From Galerina marginata (Eukaryota; Basidiomycota; Agaricomycetes; Agaricales; Galerinaceae), in assembly GCA_023014335.1 (NCBI GenBank), contig JAECYW010000021.1:930001-994000 (forward strand): 64,000 nucleotides of DNA, given 5' to 3'. A program made the position numbers and the translations under genes. Below, in pieces: positions 12,284-22,043 of the stretch. The notes under the pieces are model-generated. The model was not told where the DNA came from. It worked only from the letters and a program-made list of their open reading frames with translations, and searched no databases. Position 1 is the first letter of the stretch, and each line of letters opens with the position of its first letter.

Positions 12284-13833
12284 CTATGCATCCTGGTCCG
12301 GCTGTGGGATAAGTCTTCATCAAAAAAAAACATTTTAATACAAAAAGAAAGAAACGGACTCACCAATCCTTTGAATGGGGAACTCCAAGGAACCATCTCC
12401 AATGACACGACACCTTTTTCCTCGAGTTGTCGCATACCTGGCACATGACGCAGCGCCTCAATGCACGGCGCAAATTCCTCGCCGTCGATGGCATAATACA
12501 AGAAACGCATAGCGACCTTCAAATTTGGGAACATATTCTGCAACCGCTCGACGAGATCCAACCAAGGGAAGCGTTCCAATTCAGCCACCTTTCCTTCAGA
12601 GGTCTGACCGATGGCACCGAAAATGAGTGTGACTTCTTCGAGTGAGGGTGAATTGGAAGGTAGACGGGAGAGTACATTCCACGCCGCTGATAACATTGGC
12701 TCCATCTGCTCCCCTGATCGGAAGATGCTATCCAATACGATGGTTCCGATGTGCACGCTGCGCACGTTGATGCATCGGGAGAGATCGAGGGAACCGAAAT
12801 AGGGCAAAGCTTCTGCTACAATCGTCAAATCAGGGTCGGAGATATGTACTTGGAAAGTTTGCTTACCGGATTCAAAATGTGGGTCGGTCAGCTTAACGAA
12901 AAGGCGCTGGAGGGACGGCCCGACGTGCTGTAGGAACCTTGACATGAAAGGCATGTATAGCTCTCTATTCCTTCTTGTCATGGGGACCAGTCGAAGATGG
13001 AAAGAGTCCACTGTAATCTCAAGGTGCTTGGTACCCAGCAGGTCCCACATATCTTTCAAGAGTAACAGTGAACATGTGTCAAGTGACGCAAAATGCAGTC
13101 GACGTTGGAAATTTGACAGTTCTAGTGAGGGGTCAGGAATGTCCTCGTCCTCGAACTGTAAGTTGTACAGCGTAATCGACTTTAAAGCGGGCTTGATCCT
13201 ACGGAAAAGCTCCACAAAATCGTTTTGCTGGTACGTTGCAAACTCTACAGAGTCCATTTGTATGTGGGAGAGGTCGAGCTCGAAGAAAAAGTCTCTGATA
13301 TGGCACGGGATGCAAGACCAGGATATCGACGTCAAGCAGAGGGTCCTCAGGTTTGGCAAATTCGCGGTAATACGAGGAACATTCTTGTTGGTTGGGTATT
13401 CATGCCTTCGAAAAGAGTGGAATACGCCTTCGATGTGGATAAACTGGACGGCCAGTGCGAAGCTCGTCCAAGGTGCATCGAGGAGGGTGAGAAAGTCGTC
13501 AAACTGCCTATAAACGTCGTCGACCTCGAGCTTGGCATAGAGGTGGCGAGTTCCGGCCCCCTTTTGCTTGGCTAAATATGCCTCGAAAGGATTGTGGGTG
13601 TATTTAAATTCGAGCTTGGTGAAAAGATGAACGCGACTTCTGACTAGGGTCTGCTGGGATGTCAGGCTTAGAGCTAGTAAAGCTCGTTTGTCGTCGTGGA
13701 GGCTGTCGATAATTCGATCCAAAAGTTCTGGAGGAAGTGGGTCCTCACCGGGACTAACAAGTCGTTGTTGGTGGCAGTGTGAGTGTATCGCATCTGGGGT
13801 CACCTCGGAGAGGGATCTGTTGAACATATTCAT
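12284..13833 (-). CDS. F-box protein with LRR-like C-terminal region
   Basis: Two exons (12364-13833 and 12284-12301) encode 495 residues. The F-box core lies near residues 33-60 (LPPELLDRIIDSLHDDKRALLALSL). The rest is a leucine-rich, degenerate-LRR architecture of the kind found in hundreds of agaricomycete F-box genes (NLRTLCLTSISW, LKSITLYNLQFED, SLEEVTLIFGAIG). Such proteins recruit substrates to SCF ubiquitin ligases through Skp1; the substrate is unknown. A 62-bp intron (donor gtgagt, acceptor ccacag) replaces the open-frame tail with the short end PDQDA. A decayed relative sits at 9778-10115. Confidence 0.85.
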
Positions 13834-14045
13834 AGATGTGGAGAATCTTTTTTATCGCAGTGGCCTACAGCTATAAAGCAGGGGTTCAAATTCAGCAAAT
13901 ATAAGCAGGGAATGCAGCCACAGCCACTGTTATGAAGCCGCCTTAGTCCATTTATACGCGATGCGATGTTGACGCGTTGAGCAGACTTGGCGGTGTAGCG
14001 TCGCACCAATGGTAAGAGGCAAGAATGAAAGGCAGAACGTGCCAT
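13830..14045 (-). CDS. 71-codon frame with mitochondrial-presequence look (uncertain)
   Basis: The frame starts MARSAFHSCLLPLVRRY and continues with Arg, Ser and Ala and no acidic residue until near its end, which is the composition of a mitochondrial targeting peptide. It starts only 104 bp from the divergent cullin ATG and stops within the first codons of the F-box gene. It could be the surviving first exon of a lost gene, an upstream ORF of the F-box transcript, or chance. Confidence 0.2.
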   Translation of the reverse strand: MARSAFHSCLLPLVRRYTAKSAQRVNIASRINGLRRLHNSGCGCIPCLYLLNLNPCFIAVGHCDKKDSPHL

Positions 14046-14149
14046 ACTCTACGCGTCTCCGTCACGTGATTACCTTGACGGTCCGATAGACCCACGACCG
14101 TATTTCTCAGCGTCGTTCTAACCACCGTCTTCAGAAGGGTTTCTGAACG
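14046..14149. promoter_or_regulatory. intergenic promoter region upstream of the cullin
   Basis: This 104-bp stretch is all that separates the cullin ATG from the minus-strand frame at 13830-14045; the F-box start lies 316 bp from the cullin start. Divergent transcription of the cullin and the minus-strand gene must start in or near this interval. No TATA element is visible. Confidence 0.4.
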
Positions 14150-17100
14150 ATGACTAGCGTCTTTGATATTCTCTCTTTTCCCAAAACCTCAGATGCATTG
14201 ACCGCGATAAGGCCCACGATCTTGGCTGTCACTGTAGACGAAGGGTCGGCACCTCCTGCTCGCAAAGTTGCTCGGTTGACCGCCGAGTCTGATTCCGCTT
14301 CTGCTTCTAGGTCAAAGCCTGCAAAGAGTGTGGGAGGGTCCTTTCAAATCCAGATCATCGGAGACTACAGTATGTATTTTGTCGTTTGTCGCAAAGTATT
14401 TAATTGCTGATGTACTACTACTACCGTAGAGAGCAAGCCTCCTGCAGGAGATAAACAGCTTAGTTTGCTTCGAAGATGCATTAGAACCATTCTTGCACGC
14501 GAACCCGGACCCAATGACACGATACCTGCTACATACGAGGGCATCTACAACGCCTGTCGCTCAGTCGTAACTATTTCCCATCTGGGTCAGGATTTATACA
14601 ACACCCTGAAGATAGAACTGGAGCAGTCGATTGGCCAATTAGCAAAGATGCTTTTGGCGTCCACCGAGAAAGATACAGTCTGGCTCTCATCTTTCAATGC
14701 GGCATTCAAGTGGTTCGAGTATCAATTGGTATGCAAGTATTGGACTTTGAGGAAAGATAAGCTAATCACAGGACGTTGTAGACTCTACTCAAGTCCCTGT
14801 TGACCTACTTGGATCAAGTCTACGTCGTTCAAGAGAAGGGCACCTTGAATGTCTGGTAAGAACGTCGATGGTATGGCGGGCACAAAAAGTTGACTATCCG
14901 TTAGCGATCTAGCTTACTTTCTGGTCAGTGAGCGCATCTTTGGCAGTGCGCAAGTAATGGAAAGGCTGAGGAGCGGAGTAAAAGACTGGTTAACCTGGGA
15001 AAGGAAGAACCGGTAAGCACGTCAACCACGGTATTACCCTCTTACTAACATCCAAACAGTCAAGACCACCGCGATCGTGCAATCATCCCTGCTCTGATTC
15101 AACATCTCCTCCGCCACCACCAGTACTCTGCATTAGAAGAATACTACATCACAGTCACCCGCGACTTTTACGTCGAGGAGTCGGCAGCCAAGGCCACTGA
15201 ATTCAAAGACAACCCGAAAGCGTTTTTCAACAATGCCAGAGCACGAATCGAGGAAGAAGCAGCTCGCTCTAAAGCCGTGCTGCCTGTACCTACATGGGGT
15301 ATAATCAGAGAAAATACTGAGAGGGCTTTGTGGGGCGGCAGATTGGAGTGGGTTGCAAGCACAAGTAAGTATACATCTCGTTGATTTCGTTGCAACATAC
15401 TCATTTGTGTAGCTTTGGCCGGTTACATGGAGGGCAAAGATTTCGATACACTGGCAATCATGTATACCTTGTTCTCCAGAGTCGATGGAACTAAAGCGCT
15501 CTGCAATGCATTTGGCGCTTTCATTCGTGTACGTTCAACATACATCCTCCACATTCCTACATTGAAGTCTTTCCCCTTAGCTCACAGTGTCCAATATCGT
15601 AAAAGAAGCCGACAGAGACGACGAAATGGTCCAAAGACTACTCGACTTCAAAGAACTCGCAGACACCACCATATCCTCCTCCTTCCTCTGCGACAAAGTC
15701 GCGGTCGCTTCAACCCCTTCCACCAACATCCCGCCGCCCCCAACGCCAGTCGCATCCGTCAGCACGCTACCCCAGCAACCCGACCAGCAGTTCCTATACG
15801 CCCTCACCGACTCCTTCACCACAGGATTCAAAGCACGCCGATCCAAACCCGCCGAGATGATCGCCAAATACCTGGACAAAGCCATGCGGAAGGGGCAGAA
15901 GGACTCCACTGACACCGAATTCCAGGACCTCCTGGACAGGGTGTTGGCGCTGTACCGGTTCACGGACGATAAGGATGTGTTTAGGACGTTCTATCATCGT
16001 AGTCTGGCGAAAAGGCTGTTGTTGGAGAAGAGCGCCTCGGATGATTTCGAGAAGGCGATGTTGAAGAAGCTGAAAGAGAGTCAGTGTTTTTTTCTTCCCT
16101 GCCTTGCTTTTGTTTTGGTGGTTGGTGATTATGAGCTGATGAACGGCCTCGTGTAGAATATGATCCTGAATTTGGGATGGGCGAAGATATGTTCAAGGAT
16201 CTGGCACTTTCACGGGAGTCGATGCGCGAATACCACTCTAGGCTAGCAGAAGATAGCCCTGGGCAGAAATTGAGCGCGATGGTACTGCAGCGCAGTGCGT
16301 GGCCGTTCTCGGTGCAGAAGCACAACGTCGACTTGCCGCCGAACGTATGTCCTTTTTCCCTCCTCCTCTTCTCTCCGCTCCGTCAGAGTCAAAGTCCAAC
16401 GTATTAATATTGACAACCTTTTAGATGCAAGCCGAGCTGACTCAATATGCGGATTACTACAAGTCGAAACACTCGGGGCACATCCTTGACTGGGACCACT
16501 CGCTCGGCACTGTTACCCTCAAGGCGAGGTTCACTGCGGGGATCAAAGAGCTTAATGTCAGCATGTACCAGGCTTTGGTGCTGCTGCTGTTCAACGACGA
16601 GACGGATGTTTCTTATGAGGATATTAAGGAGCAAACGGGCATGGGTATGGGTCATCGACCTCGATAATTTTCGTTCATCACTGACCACGAAACATGCAGA
16701 GGAGGCGGAGCTGAAGAGAACACTCCAGAGCTTGGCATGCGGGAAGAAGAAAGTGCTGAAGAAGGTCCCGGTCGGGAAGGAGGTGGACGATACTGACGTG
16801 TTCAAGTACAACCCCGACTTCCGCGATCCTCAAATCAAAGTGCACATCAACTCTATCCAGGCGAAAGTTTCCGTACGTCTTCTTCTTCTACTCCTCAATC
16901 TCTCTTATACTCCATTCACACTCTCTCCTCCAGCCCGAAGAATCCAAGCGCACAAACGCGTCCATCGAGGACGACAGGAAGCACTACCTCGATGCGGCCA
17001 TCGTCCGCGTGATGAAGGCGCGCAAGGAGATGACGTACGAGCAGCTGAAGGCGGCGACGATCGATGCGGTGAAGGGGCATTTCGTGCCGCTGGTTGAGAC

Positions 17101-17188
17101 GATCAAGAGGCGGATTGATTCGTTGGTGGAGACGGAGTATTTGGAGAGGAGTCCGACTGATAGGAATAAGTATTTGTATATTGCTTGA
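14150..17188 (+). CDS. Cullin, probably Cul4-type
   Basis: Eleven exons (14150-14369, 14430-14728, 14782-14855, 14905-15012, 15060-15364, 15413-15528, 15581-16079, 16157-16344, 16425-16644, 16700-16872, 16934-17188) give 818 residues. Cullin repeats fill the N-terminal half (SLLRRCIRTILARE, IYNACRSVV). The cullin-homology domain follows (LYRFTDDKDVFRTFYHRSLAKRLLLEKSASDDFE), then the winged-helix tail with the neddylation site AAIVRVMKARK and the typical end YLERSPTDRNKYLYIA. It would scaffold a RING ubiquitin ligase. The N-terminal extension with PARKVARL and the arrangement of the first helices suggest Cul4 over Cul1 or Cul3, but I could not compare full sequences. The gene appears intact. 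Its last exon has a degenerate copy at 19652-19886. Confidence 0.9.
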
Positions 17189-17493
17189 GGAGGTATAGAC
17201 GAGTGTATTTGTATTCTTGTAGGCTGGCTGTTACCTACGAATGCTCTATGTACTCCAGTGCAACAGTGTTAGAGTCGCGGAACGGAAAGGTCAAAATCGA
17301 GACATTGGTGATGGTTAGGCAATTATTAATTATTTCCCGACATATCAATCTCAAATCTCACGCAGACCCTTTCACCCCGACCACCTCGAACTTTTGCCTT
17401 GTATCACTTTGCGTGTAATCGATACCTGCTTTTATCAACGTCTGATACTTGGGACCGTGAAGATTCTCAGCCAAATTACCAATATTGCTCTCA
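17189..17493. repeat. 5' flank shared by the UBP-like copies
   Basis: From about 17340 the sequence (aatctcacgcagac, gaccacctcgaac, the 'cctgcttttatcaacgtctg' segment) recurs before copy 2 (from about 20107) and copy 3 (from about 45783). The duplicated unit therefore included its promoter. The first 100 bp is the cullin 3' region, also partly repeated at 19887-20050. Confidence 0.6.
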
Positions 17494-19629
17494 ATGGCCC
17501 CAACTATACGTAGGCGCCGACTCGGAAAGCCGATCCCTATACCTCCCTTGCGGCGAACGCAGAGCGCACCGGCCGGTGCTGTAAACTATACAAGCTCCAA
17601 CCGCATATACCGCAATTTTGTCATTGACGGCCCAACCAATTTTGAAGAAACCAACTGGTGGAACCCAGATGTGCGTAAGGAGTACCACCGTCCTGGATCT
17701 GGGGTACTTACTCTCCTCTGTACAGGCAGAAGAGTTGAACAAGCCCTACCGTTCACTATTCTCCGTCAATGTGACTACACCGCCGCCTGGGCCGGATATT
17801 TCAGCTGTGCAAGGTAAGCCTCGTACTTCTCTGAAAGATGGGCCTTGTCCTGCCTCAACGACTGGCCCGCATTTACATAGAACATTCGTCTGACACTCTA
17901 GCTCCGTCGGAAGAAGAAGTTGTGGAGTCATTGCCTCACCCAGACGCTTACTACTGCCCGGAAGAGAACGGATGGGTTCTAATGACCTGGATGTTTTCTT
18001 CGTTTGCTCCCCTTCTCGCACAACCTTGTTTTAATAACCCCGAATTCCCTCTTTTATATGATGAGCGCCGCCAACAAAAAATGTCCTGTGCTATGACAGG
18101 TAGCCCCCATCATTTCCACAGGTACGAAAAAGCTGTGGACGGTCACAAACTCACCCCACCCTTTTGTTGGATGATGACCACCAGGCAAATCGTTTTTTTC
18201 AATAAAAATGGCCCGAAAACCGATTTCACCCAACCTAAGGAAGAGGGGATTTTCGCTGACAGTAGTACAGAAACGGCAGGAGATGAAGATGAACTATTAG
18301 ACCTTTCTATTTGTTGCCAGTGCTCTTTCTATTGCGTCACGTCGAAGATCATTCCCGGGGTCATCCCCGTCGAAGTTATGGAAGAGCTTGTGCAAGACAG
18401 GAAATGTCATGTTCCGCAAGGCTGGACCACAGAACAAGCAGTTATTCGTGCTTTTGAAATTTTTTTGAAGTTGCCGCCTTCCCACTTACTTTAATAATTG
18501 GCTCGGGCTGACCATCTTCGTAGGGTACTCGAAAACAAATTGTGGAAAGGGAATAATAGAATGATCAAGGTGATTAGTACCAGGTTTCAGATCGATTTGG
18601 GATGGAATCTGACCATGTACGTATATGCTACTGGAGTTTCTCATGGTTTAGATGCCTCTGATCTCGGTTTCTTTCAGACAGTATATTTTTTCGCTTTTGG
18701 GATTCGTGGAATGCGTCATAGATGGATGTATGTTCTTGAAGTCCCCAAGTACCGATCACAGGACAAGCTCAGGGAGGGAAAACCGACGTAGACTCCTTCG
18801 CGCTTGGGTAGAAATTAGCGCTTGGTTGCTAAATTTCAGACACTTGATTGGTAACTCTGGGTCATCCTTTATTAAATAATGGTAATATCAACAGATCCCT
18901 CAGCGTCACATTTCATCGGTGGCAACGAACGCAAACTCTACGTTGACCTCAACAGCGTCAATGAAATGTACCTGGTCGAGATTGGCGCCTATCCTGATCA
19001 AGGCGAGTAAAATTCTACACATAGCCATAGGCTCTCATGCTAACCTGACAGGACCCAGATGCATCGTTGAATGATACAACAGTTGCCATTCGCTGGCGGC
19101 TGCGCTCCGAGTTCTTGGGCTAACCCCAGCTACATTTTCGGGAGGTGCGTTTGGGGCTTTGATGTTAAAATCAAAGCATCATTTTGATTCATCCCCTGCA
19201 GATTTAACGGCGTTCGCCTACTTGGCTCAGTGCCGTTGTGATCCTGCGAGAATACCAGAATACTTCACGTCTTTAGTCTCCATTGTCACGCACCTTCAAA
19301 AACATGGAAATTGCCCAAGCCAACTTCAAGACCTTTTGACCTTGGAACAATCACGCGGGCGCTTCACTTTGGAGGATATCAGAACAGCTTCAATGGCGCT
19401 TGGATTCGGTGTTGGAAATATTCTTGGCATTGAATATGATGCCAATCTGATATCAGACGAGCTTGTCGAGAAGGCTTGGAAGGGTTGCATCAAAAGGAAC
19501 TGGCGCGATTTTGAAGGTGGGTCGAAAACGAGCAGACTCTGCATAAAGGCATTTAAGGTCCTTGCCGAAGCAAGAGGTAGTGTTCGATTGAGGAAACTAT
19601 GGGAAGACACTCAGAAATGTAACATTTGA
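17494..19629 (+). pseudogene. UBP2/USP25-like copy 1, catalytic domain absent, frame broken
   Basis: The copy opens MAPTIRRRRLGKP, then NFEETNWWNPDVRKEYHRPGS, YYCPEENGWVLMTW, a Cys-rich CCQCSFYCVTSKIIPGVIPV segment, GRENRRRLLRAWVEISAWLL, and DLTAFAYLAQCRCDPARIPEYF through to LEDIRTASMALGFG and ARGSVRLRKLWE. In my recollection these segments, in this order, form the part before the catalytic domain of basidiomycete ubiquitin-specific proteases of the UBP2/USP25 type, which remove ubiquitin. No Cys-box or His-box follows. The first exon is frameshifted near 17700-17720 compared with copies 2 and 3, and two adjacent taa codons interrupt the segment at 18491-18497, so the copy is dead or makes fragments only. 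Confidence 0.65.
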
Positions 19630-19651
19630 TACAATACGCCTTTGGATGGAT

Positions 19652-19886
19652 TGCAGATGCCATCGAGGACGACACGAAGCACTACGACACGGCCATTGTC
19701 CGCGTGGTGGAGGCGCGCAAGGAGACGACGAATGAGCAGCTGATCATGAAGGCGGCGACGATCGATGCAGTGAAGGGGCACTTTGTGCCGCTGACGATCA
19801 AGAGTACGGATTAATTCGTTGGTGGAGACGGGGTATTTGGAGAGGAGTCCGACTGATAGGAATAAGGTATTTGTATATTGCTTGAG
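19652..19886 (+). pseudogene. Duplicated cullin C-terminal exon fragment
   Basis: This copies the last cullin exon (about 16955-17188): IEDDTKHYDTAIVRVVEARKETT, ATIDAVKGHFVPL, and the nucleotides encoding the final LERSPTDRNK-YLYIA and following 3' DNA. The neddylation site reads VVEARK instead of VMKARK, so the acceptor Lys is Glu. A deletion removes VE before TIK, a stop follows at KSTD, and extra bases disrupt the last codons. It sits directly after UBP-like copy 1 and shows that a duplication unit spanned the cullin tail and the UBP-like gene. Confidence 0.85.
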
Positions 19887-20220
19887 GTATACTAGGCAAG
19901 GTGTATTTTGTATTCCTGGCAATTGTGTTCGTAAGGTTTTTTAGGGATATCCGGATATCTGTAGGCTGGCTGGTTTTGGCCGGCTCGTTACCTACGATTG
20001 TTCAATTCCAATGTAACATAGTGTCAGAGTCGCGCAAGGGATACATGCAAGACAAGCTATAAAGTAGCCGAGATATAAGATGAGGCGATTATTTCTTGGC
20101 ATCTTGTCAATCCCAAATCTCACGCAGACACTGACACTTTCACCCTGACCACTTTGAACATGTGTCTCGTGTCACCTTCAATACCTGCTTCTCTGCCAAA
20201 TTATCAATATTTCTCCCAAT
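19887..20220. repeat. duplicated cullin 3' DNA and UBP-like 5' flank
   Basis: The left part resembles the cullin 3' region at 17189-17290 (aggctggctg, gttacctacga), with a short insertion. From about 20107 it matches the upstream flank of the other UBP-like copies. No gene is present. Confidence 0.6.
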
Positions 20221-21289
20221 GGACTCAACTACAGATAGGCGCCGAAGGCCGAACCCAGAAATTCCCTTGCAGCAAATGCAGAGCGCAGCGGCCGGTCATG
20301 GTGCTGTAGAATCCTCCAGCATACACCGGAATTTTGTCATGGACGGCCTAACCGATTTTGAAGAAACCAACTGGTGGAACCCAGATGTGCGAAAGGGGTA
20401 CCACCGTCCTGGATCTGGTGTACTTGCCTCTATATTGGCAGAGGAACTGCACAACCGTTCGTTATTCTCCATCGTGGCTACGCCGCCGCCGTCACAGGCT
20501 ATTTCATCCGTGCAACGTATGTCTCATAGTTCTCTGAAAGATGACCCCGTCCTGCCTCATTGACTGGCCCACGCTTAGAACAATCATCTGACATCCCCCC
20601 ACCTTCGAAGGGTGAAATTATGGCGTCATTACCTCACCCAAACGCTTACTACTGCCCGGAGGAGAACGGATGGGTTGTGCTTACTTGGATGTCTTCAAGT
20701 TCTTCATTTGCTACCCTTCTCGCACAACCTTATTTTAATAACCCCGACTTCCCTCTTTTATATGATTGGCGCCGGCAACAAAAAGTATCCTGTGTTATGA
20801 CAGGTAACCCCCACCATTTCCACAGGTATGAAAAAGCGGTGGACGGCCACAAACTCACCCCTCCGTTTTCTCGGATGATTACCACCACGCAAATGGATGC
20901 TTCCTACTGGAAAGGCCCGACAACCGAATCCGATTTTACCCAATATAAGGAAGCCGAAATTCTCGCTGAAAGTAGTACAGAAACAGTAGGAGATGAAGAC
21001 GAACGATTAGACCTTTCTGTCTGTTGCCAGTGCCCTTTCTATTGCGTCACATCGACGATCATTCCTGGAGTCATCCCCGTCGAAGATATGGAGGAGCTTG
21101 TACAAGACAGGAAATGTCATGTTCCACAGGGCTGGTCCAGAGAACGAGCAGTTGTTCGTGCTTTTGAGACGCTTTTGACGTTGATGCCTTCCCACTTTAT
21201 TTTACAATTGACTGGGGCTGACCATCTTCATAGGGTAATCGAAAATAAATTGTGGAAAGGGAATAATAGAATACTCAAGGTGACGACTT
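20221..21289 (+). pseudogene. UBP2/USP25-like copy 2, left half
   Basis: Starts MDSTTDRRRRPNPEIP and keeps its frame through GLTDFEETNWWNPDVRKGYH, SLPHPNAYYCPEENGWVV, the Cys-rich CCQCPFYCVTSTIIPGVIPV segment and VIENKLWKGNNR. At 21289 it is cut by the Plavaka element; the continuation lies at 44584-45618. Unlike copy 1 this half shows no stop or frameshift, so it was probably intact when the element inserted. Reading on into the element adds only a few codons before a stop. Confidence 0.75.
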
Positions 21290-21301
21290 CATCAGCAAAC
21301 C
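21290..21301 (+). repeat. left terminal inverted repeat
   Basis: CATCAGCAAACC, exact reverse complement of 44572-44583. Complementarity stops at the neighbouring bases on the outer side (T on both sides) and becomes imperfect inward. Confidence 0.9.
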
Positions 21302-22043
21302 ATGGGTGAGCTCTACAGCTTCTGGTAGAACTACATAGCCCCACAGCCTCAGAGCGAGGGGTACTGACTTTACAGCTCCACGCCCCTCCCACATGGAGCT
21401 ACATAACAACAGGTGACAGCTATGTCGGGCTACGGAGAGCTGGGGGCAGCACATCTGAATTACGTCATGCTATCGTGAGCTACTGAAGACTCTGTAGAGT
21501 GCCCAAAGTAGTCTATAGCTTAATGCCTGAGCGCTGTAGCACTGAATAGATTCCAGTGCGTTCTTCAGAGTACTGCCTATATTGCAGTCAGGCTGTTGCA
21601 GAAAACATGTCTCCTGTGTAGGACAGCACAACTAGCTCCTTCATTTATGTAGTTAGCCCCTTTGCCTACACAGTCACTGAAAGCTGGGTCCTCTATATAT
21701 GCAGTTGCCTCCTAAATATTTACAGGTGTACACAGTTGGCTTATCCATGTATACAGCTGGCTCCTTCATGTATACAGTCCTCTCAGACCTCCTTAGTTTT
21801 ATGCCCAGCTTACGGTAGGGTATAAAGATTTGCACCATTAGTGATCCATTTATGGGCAAATTGCCAACCAGTAATATTATTTATTCAGCATACTAATTAA
21901 TAAATCCTCGTCCCAGAACAGAAGCGGCTGTGGGGACTGCCTAATGATTGATATGGGTAACCGCTGACTGCTGTAGGACTGTCTGAGTCATATATACATA
22001 CCCTGGAAGCCAATAAGAAGAGGCGGAGGGTGTCGCACAATAT
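21302..22043. repeat. left subterminal repeat region
   Basis: Gene-free. Short motifs related to agctacatagc recur in both orientations up to about 21550. Between about 21640 and 21790 a looser unit (tatacag-tggct-cttcatg) recurs several times. CACTA-type elements use such subterminal repeats as transposase binding sites; that function here is inferred. Confidence 0.55.

Noticed and set aside
13347..13575. Plus-strand frames of 116 and 189 codons across the F-box gene
   Set aside because: They are shadows of the F-box coding exon, which matches a known family on the minus strand.
18297..18485. Minus-strand 62-codon frames repeated in all three UBP-like copies (also 21007-21195 and 46743-46931)
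   Set aside because: They recur only because the copies are homologous; they are antisense to the conserved Cys-rich segment.
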